A DNA stretch of 8,385 nt, from contig NZ_DATMFZ010000231.1 in assembly GCF_035556675.1 (NCBI RefSeq), positions 1 through 8,385 on the forward strand, given 5' to 3'. The number at the start of each line of letters is the position of its first letter. Within the stretch, counting starts at the first letter, position 1. Of this stretch, positions 6,363 through 8,385 are shown one piece after another. A model generated the notes under the pieces. That model did not search any database, was not told the DNA's origin, and saw only the letters and a program-made list of their open reading frames with translations. The translations under genes were made by a program, and so were the position numbers. The stretch is from Geminicoccus sp035556675 (GTDB lineage: Bacteria; Pseudomonadota; Alphaproteobacteria; Geminicoccales; Geminicoccaceae).

Positions 6363-6866
6363 TCAGGCTGCCGCCGCCACCGGGTGACGCAATGGGTAGG
6401 CAGCATCCGCCAGCACGACCTGCGCACCAAAGCGGCGCCGCGTGTCGATCAGGACCGGTGCCCGCAGGTTGGCGAACAATTCCAGATCCGCATGGCTGCG
6501 TCTGGCCGTGACGATCACCAGGAAGTCGGTGTCGTAGTGGCAGAGCCCGGCCAAGCGGCAAGCCGCGAGCCGGTCCGCCGGACGGATCAGCGAGTCCGCA
6601 GCAGCCAGCGGCAGCACGAAAAACCTCGGGCCGGCATCGTCCAGGGAATGGAGCAGGAGCAGGCTGCTGCCCTGGACCCGCTCGAGCCCGAAATACCGGC
6701 AGCCGGGAAATCCCGGCAGCCCTGCCGGAAAGGACAGGACCCGCGCCGGGTCGGCACCAGCCTGCGCGGAATGGCCATCCTGCTCCGGAGCGGACGGTCC
6801 GGCGGGCGGCGGGAAGGCGTGCGGGGTCACAGGACCGGCCACAGCTGCGATAGCGGTCACGCTCAT
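6363..6866 (-). CDS. fliW: Flagellar assembly factor FliW
   Basis: A 167-residue protein whose last ~125 residues match FliW: VLSFPAGLPGFPGCRYFGLE (residues 43-62; FliW has F..G.PGF), a middle FFVLPL segment, HYDTDFLVIVT, FANLRAPVLIDTRRRFGAQV, and the C-terminal AYPLRHPV (FliW has Y..RHP). FliW binds flagellin and, when free, inhibits the translational repressor CsrA, coupling flagellin synthesis to export. Residues 1-42 form an Ala/Pro-rich N-terminal extension that typical FliW (about 130-150 residues) lacks. The ATG at 6864-6866 has GAAGGA directly upstream. A longer open frame back to 7013 is possible, but its extra 49 residues look non-coding and it lacks a clear Shine-Dalgarno. First gene of the fliW-GT41-methyltransferase group; no confident promoter was found upstream. 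Confidence 0.85.
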   Translation of the reverse strand: MSVTAIAAVAGPVTPHAFPPPAGPSAPEQDGHSAQAGADPARVLSFPAGLPGFPGCRYFGLERVQGSSLLLLHSLDDAGPRFFVLPLAAADSLIRPADRLAACRLAGLCHYDTDFLVIVTARRSHADLELFANLRAPVLIDTRRRFGAQVVLADAAYPLRHPVAAAA

Positions 6867-7003
6867 AGTCCTTCGACGGATTGCCAATGCCGTTGATGAT
6901 AGCTGCCGATGCTTAACGAATAGTTGCAGCCGCCAACTTCCGAAGGCCGCTCTACTATGTCGAAAGCCGTGTAAGGCAAGGTTCTGAGGCCCATCTGCGG
7001 ACG

Positions 7004-7039
7004 GTATGGACAATGAACTTCTAGGCGTATGTATGGACA
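7004..7039. repeat. 9-base direct repeat GTATGGACA
   Basis: Exact copies of GTATGGACA lie at 7004-7012 and 7031-7039, 18 bases apart, at the transition between the fliW upstream region and the IS110-associated sequence. It could mark an element boundary or a recombination core; nothing in the window decides this. Confidence 0.4.
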
Positions 7040-7204
7040 GCGTCCGCGGGTCCGGAGGCTCGGGGCAGCGGTGACGATCTGGTCGGCAGCCGTCAGGTGT
7101 GCGGCCTGTTTCGTGCGGTGCGCATGACCGCTGGCCCTGACGAGATCCGCAGATCGGGCTCCAGCCAGTCCCGCGCGCGCGGCTGCGCGCAACACCTGCC
7201 GGAT

Positions 7205-7224
7205 CGGTCCGACCCGGTCCGACC
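7205..7224. repeat. Tandem 10-base repeat in the IS110 3' flank
   Basis: CGGTCCGACC occurs twice head to tail at 7205-7214 and 7215-7224. It lies about 60-80 bases beyond the open frame of the IS110 remnant. Subterminal repeats are common in IS ends, but no function can be assigned. Confidence 0.5.
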
Positions 7225-7285
7225 GTTCGCCATCACCTCCTCGAGCACCTCCGCCCCACTCCTTGGCTCCGTGGCTGCGCCTCGT

Positions 7286-8097
7286 TCAGGCAGGGCGGGC
7301 CTTGGGCCGTGCCCGGCACGGGTCGTCGCGGGTGCGTACGACCCCAGCCATCCGCGCCGTCTTGTCAGCCAGCGCCACCGCGACGAGCTTGAACGGGCGT
7401 CGCTGGAGCAGGCTTACCCAGGCTGCCGCACTCGGCCGGCCCTTCCCGACGGCCTGAAGCACCGCGTGGGCAGCGCTGATCGGCCAGCGTCGGCGGTAGT
7501 GGTCACCCGGCTGGACGCTGCCCTTGGAGCCGCTCCTTGCCACCGCTCGGGTGCTGTCGGGGCACGAGCCCAGGCCACCGAGCGCAGGAGCGATCACTCC
7601 ATTCCTGCAAGGACGACGGCCAGCAGGCCGTCGCGGGCGGCAAGATGGCGGCCGGCACGGAACGGCGTTGAATCGGTGACCGCCACGGCGCGGGCGCTGG
7701 CCATGATCGGGCCGATGCCGGGGATCATCTCCAGGCGCGGCGGCCAGTTGCCGCGCAAGTACGCGCAGCGATCCGCGGGCGGGCGGTGGGATGGGGGGTG
7801 TCGGCCGCGCTGCACGGATCGCCAGGGCATCCGCCGCGTCGTTCCCGCCTCGCTTCACGTACGGCTCGACGCAGGGGGCGGCATCAGACGCACGTCGTGC
7901 CCGAGCATGCCGCGCCCAGTCGGGAGCGGTCGAACAAGCCTCCCTACCCACAAGGCAGGAGGGAAGGGACCAGAAGAACGCGAGGACCTCTGCTCGCCGT
8001 AGTCGGCGTCGCAGGACGATGCATGCCTGCGTGATCGACACTGTGGACCTGGAAGACGTACTTGGGCGAGGTCGAGACCCATGGTCGTAACCCGCAT
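7286..8097 (-). pseudogene. IS110-family recombinase remnant, multiply frameshifted with central deletion
   Basis: From ATG 8095-8097 the minus strand gives MRVTTMGLDLAQV (first DEDD Asp). Then, in shifting frames: CIVLRRRLRRAEVLAFFWSL, PSCLVGREACSTAPDWARHA (catalytic Glu), LGHDVRLMPP, and VEPYVKRGGNDAADALAI (the two later Asp). The C-terminal domain follows: RLEMIPGIGPIMASARAVAV, TDSTPFRAGRHLAA (helix-hairpin-helix), SGGKERL near 7527-7547 (the catalytic-Ser region), GDHYRRRW, and RRPFKLVAVALADKTARM. This is a DEDD RuvC-like plus Transposase_20 recombinase. Intact members are about 340 residues; only about 260 codons remain. The segment between NDAADA and IPGIGP, normally including the long linking helices, is mostly deleted, and at least five frame changes break the rest. 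The last recognisable part ends near 7315; the open frame continues to 7286. Non-functional. Confidence 0.85.
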
Positions 8098-8176
8098 GGC
8101 GGACGGCGCTCCCGTTGGGACGTCGGACCACGACCACGTCATGCCCCTGCGATGCAGGGGGCGGGCGCCGTCCGCC
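8098..8176 (-). ncRNA. Candidate bridge-RNA remnant (structured sequence upstream of IS110 recombinase)
   Basis: Directly before the IS110 start codon, GGCGGACGGCGC (8098-8109 on +) and GCGCCGTCCGCC (8165-8176) form a perfect 12-bp stem. It encloses GACGT/ACGTC (8119-8123 with 8136-8140, 12-base loop) and CCCCTGC/GCAGGGG (8144-8150 with 8154-8160, 3-base loop). An alternative stem GGGGCGG/CCGCCCC (8158-8164 with 8172-8178) would compete with the basal one. IS110-group elements encode a folded guide (bridge) RNA upstream of the recombinase on the same strand. The position and the two-loop layout fit, but the fold is short, no loop complementarity to target or donor was shown, and the strand of transcription is assumed. 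Confidence 0.35.
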
Positions 8177-8385
8177 CCGGCTCCAGCCCTCTGCCAAGCG
8201 CCGATAGGCGATCTCCGCCTGCTCGACGCGCCGTCGTTCCTCCCGACGAGTTCGCGTCGGGCTGTAGGCACAGGCCGCACCCCGCTGGCCGCGTCGCGCT
8301 GGTTCGCCTGAGCGCAGTTCGCCAGCTCGCGCTCGACGACCTTCCAATCCTCGGCAAGCCGATCGTGCTCACGCAGGTGCCGGGC
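8177..8385 (-). pseudogene. Unrecognised charged, helical coding remnant at the window edge, apparently frameshifted
   Basis: Entering from the right edge, one frame reads ARHLREHDRLAEDWKVVERE then LANCAQANQRDAASG (8281-8385). After about 8270 the coherent pattern continues in another frame as TRTRREERRRVEQAEIAYRR then LAEGWSR. Both halves look like one amphipathic, charged helical protein, so a single frame change near 8260-8280 is likely. I do not recognise the family. The piece ends where the inverted repeat before the IS110 recombinase begins, so it may be a host gene interrupted by that element, or part of another mobile element. A chance open frame in GC-rich DNA cannot be excluded. Confidence 0.3.

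Larger units (their letters stand above)
6867..7285. other. Gene-free stretch between fliW and the IS110 remnant
   Basis: About 420 bases without a supportable gene. The part next to fliW (6867-7000) should carry the operon promoter, but I see no good sigma-54 GG-N10-GC or sigma-70 pair. Further right are the GTATGGACA direct repeat (7004-7039), a GCGCGC-GGCT-GCGCGC hairpin (7175-7190) and a tandem 10-base repeat (7205-7224). The right part, about 7040-7285, is probably the non-coding 3' flank of the IS110 element. Confidence 0.5.

Noticed and set aside
6153..6896. Open frame of 247 codons on + across the GT41 start and fliW
   Set aside because: Antisense shadow spanning two well-supported genes; composition is low in hydrophobic residues and no motif is recognisable.
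6867..7013. Longer FliW starting at 7013
   Set aside because: The added 49 residues look like translated non-coding sequence and there is no Shine-Dalgarno; ATG 6866 has GAAGGA next to it.
7097..8002. Open frame of 301 codons on + across the IS110 region
   Set aside because: No recognisable domain, and the - strand holds ordered IS110 motifs over the same bases.
1..8385. CRISPR array, tRNA, rRNA, toxin-antitoxin or phage-defence system
   Set aside because: No regularly spaced repeats, no tRNA-like cloverleaf and no matching protein motifs were seen on either strand.

Overview
This GC-rich window (roughly two-thirds G+C by eye, with one short A+T-rich island) looks like a chromosomal segment of an alphaproteobacterium. 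The flagellin sequence style, the long TPR/GT41 glycosyltransferase and the types of insertion-sequence remnant suggest Rhodospirillales or Acetobacteraceae. That placement is inference, because no marker gene is present.

Left part (1-2161): an insertion-sequence graveyard. The 5' end of an IS2-group (IS3 family) element runs off the left edge. Its outer terminus falls at about 250, exactly where a citrate-lyase-beta-like (CitE/HpcH-HpaI) gene begins without its N-terminus. Behind that gene lies a frameshifted, 3'-truncated IS481-type transposase on +, abutting a frameshifted, C-terminally truncated IS5-type transposase on -.

Middle part (2304-6866, all on -): the intact functional block. 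In transcription order it holds fliW (flagellin-binding assembly factor), a TPR protein with a GT41/SPINDLY-like O-glycosyltransferase domain, a small SAM-dependent methyltransferase, then a flagellin gene. The first three are spaced by 15 and 18 bases and probably form one operon. The flagellin gene has its own good sigma-54-type (-24/-12) promoter candidate and a leader with a small hairpin and a CsrA-like ACAGGA motif over the Shine-Dalgarno. The likely theme is production and modification of one flagellin: FliW holds or senses flagellin, GT41 glycosylates it, and the methyltransferase may methylate the glycan, a sugar precursor or the protein. FliW normally works with CsrA, but no csrA lies in the window.

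Right part (7000-8385): a decayed IS110-family recombinase on -, broken into several frames and missing its central part. A 12-bp perfect inverted repeat, enclosing two smaller hairpins, lies directly before its start codon. That is where IS110-group elements encode their bridge RNA, so it is a candidate bridge-RNA remnant. At the extreme right edge is an unrecognised, apparently frameshifted charged helical coding remnant. No tRNA, rRNA or CRISPR array was seen.
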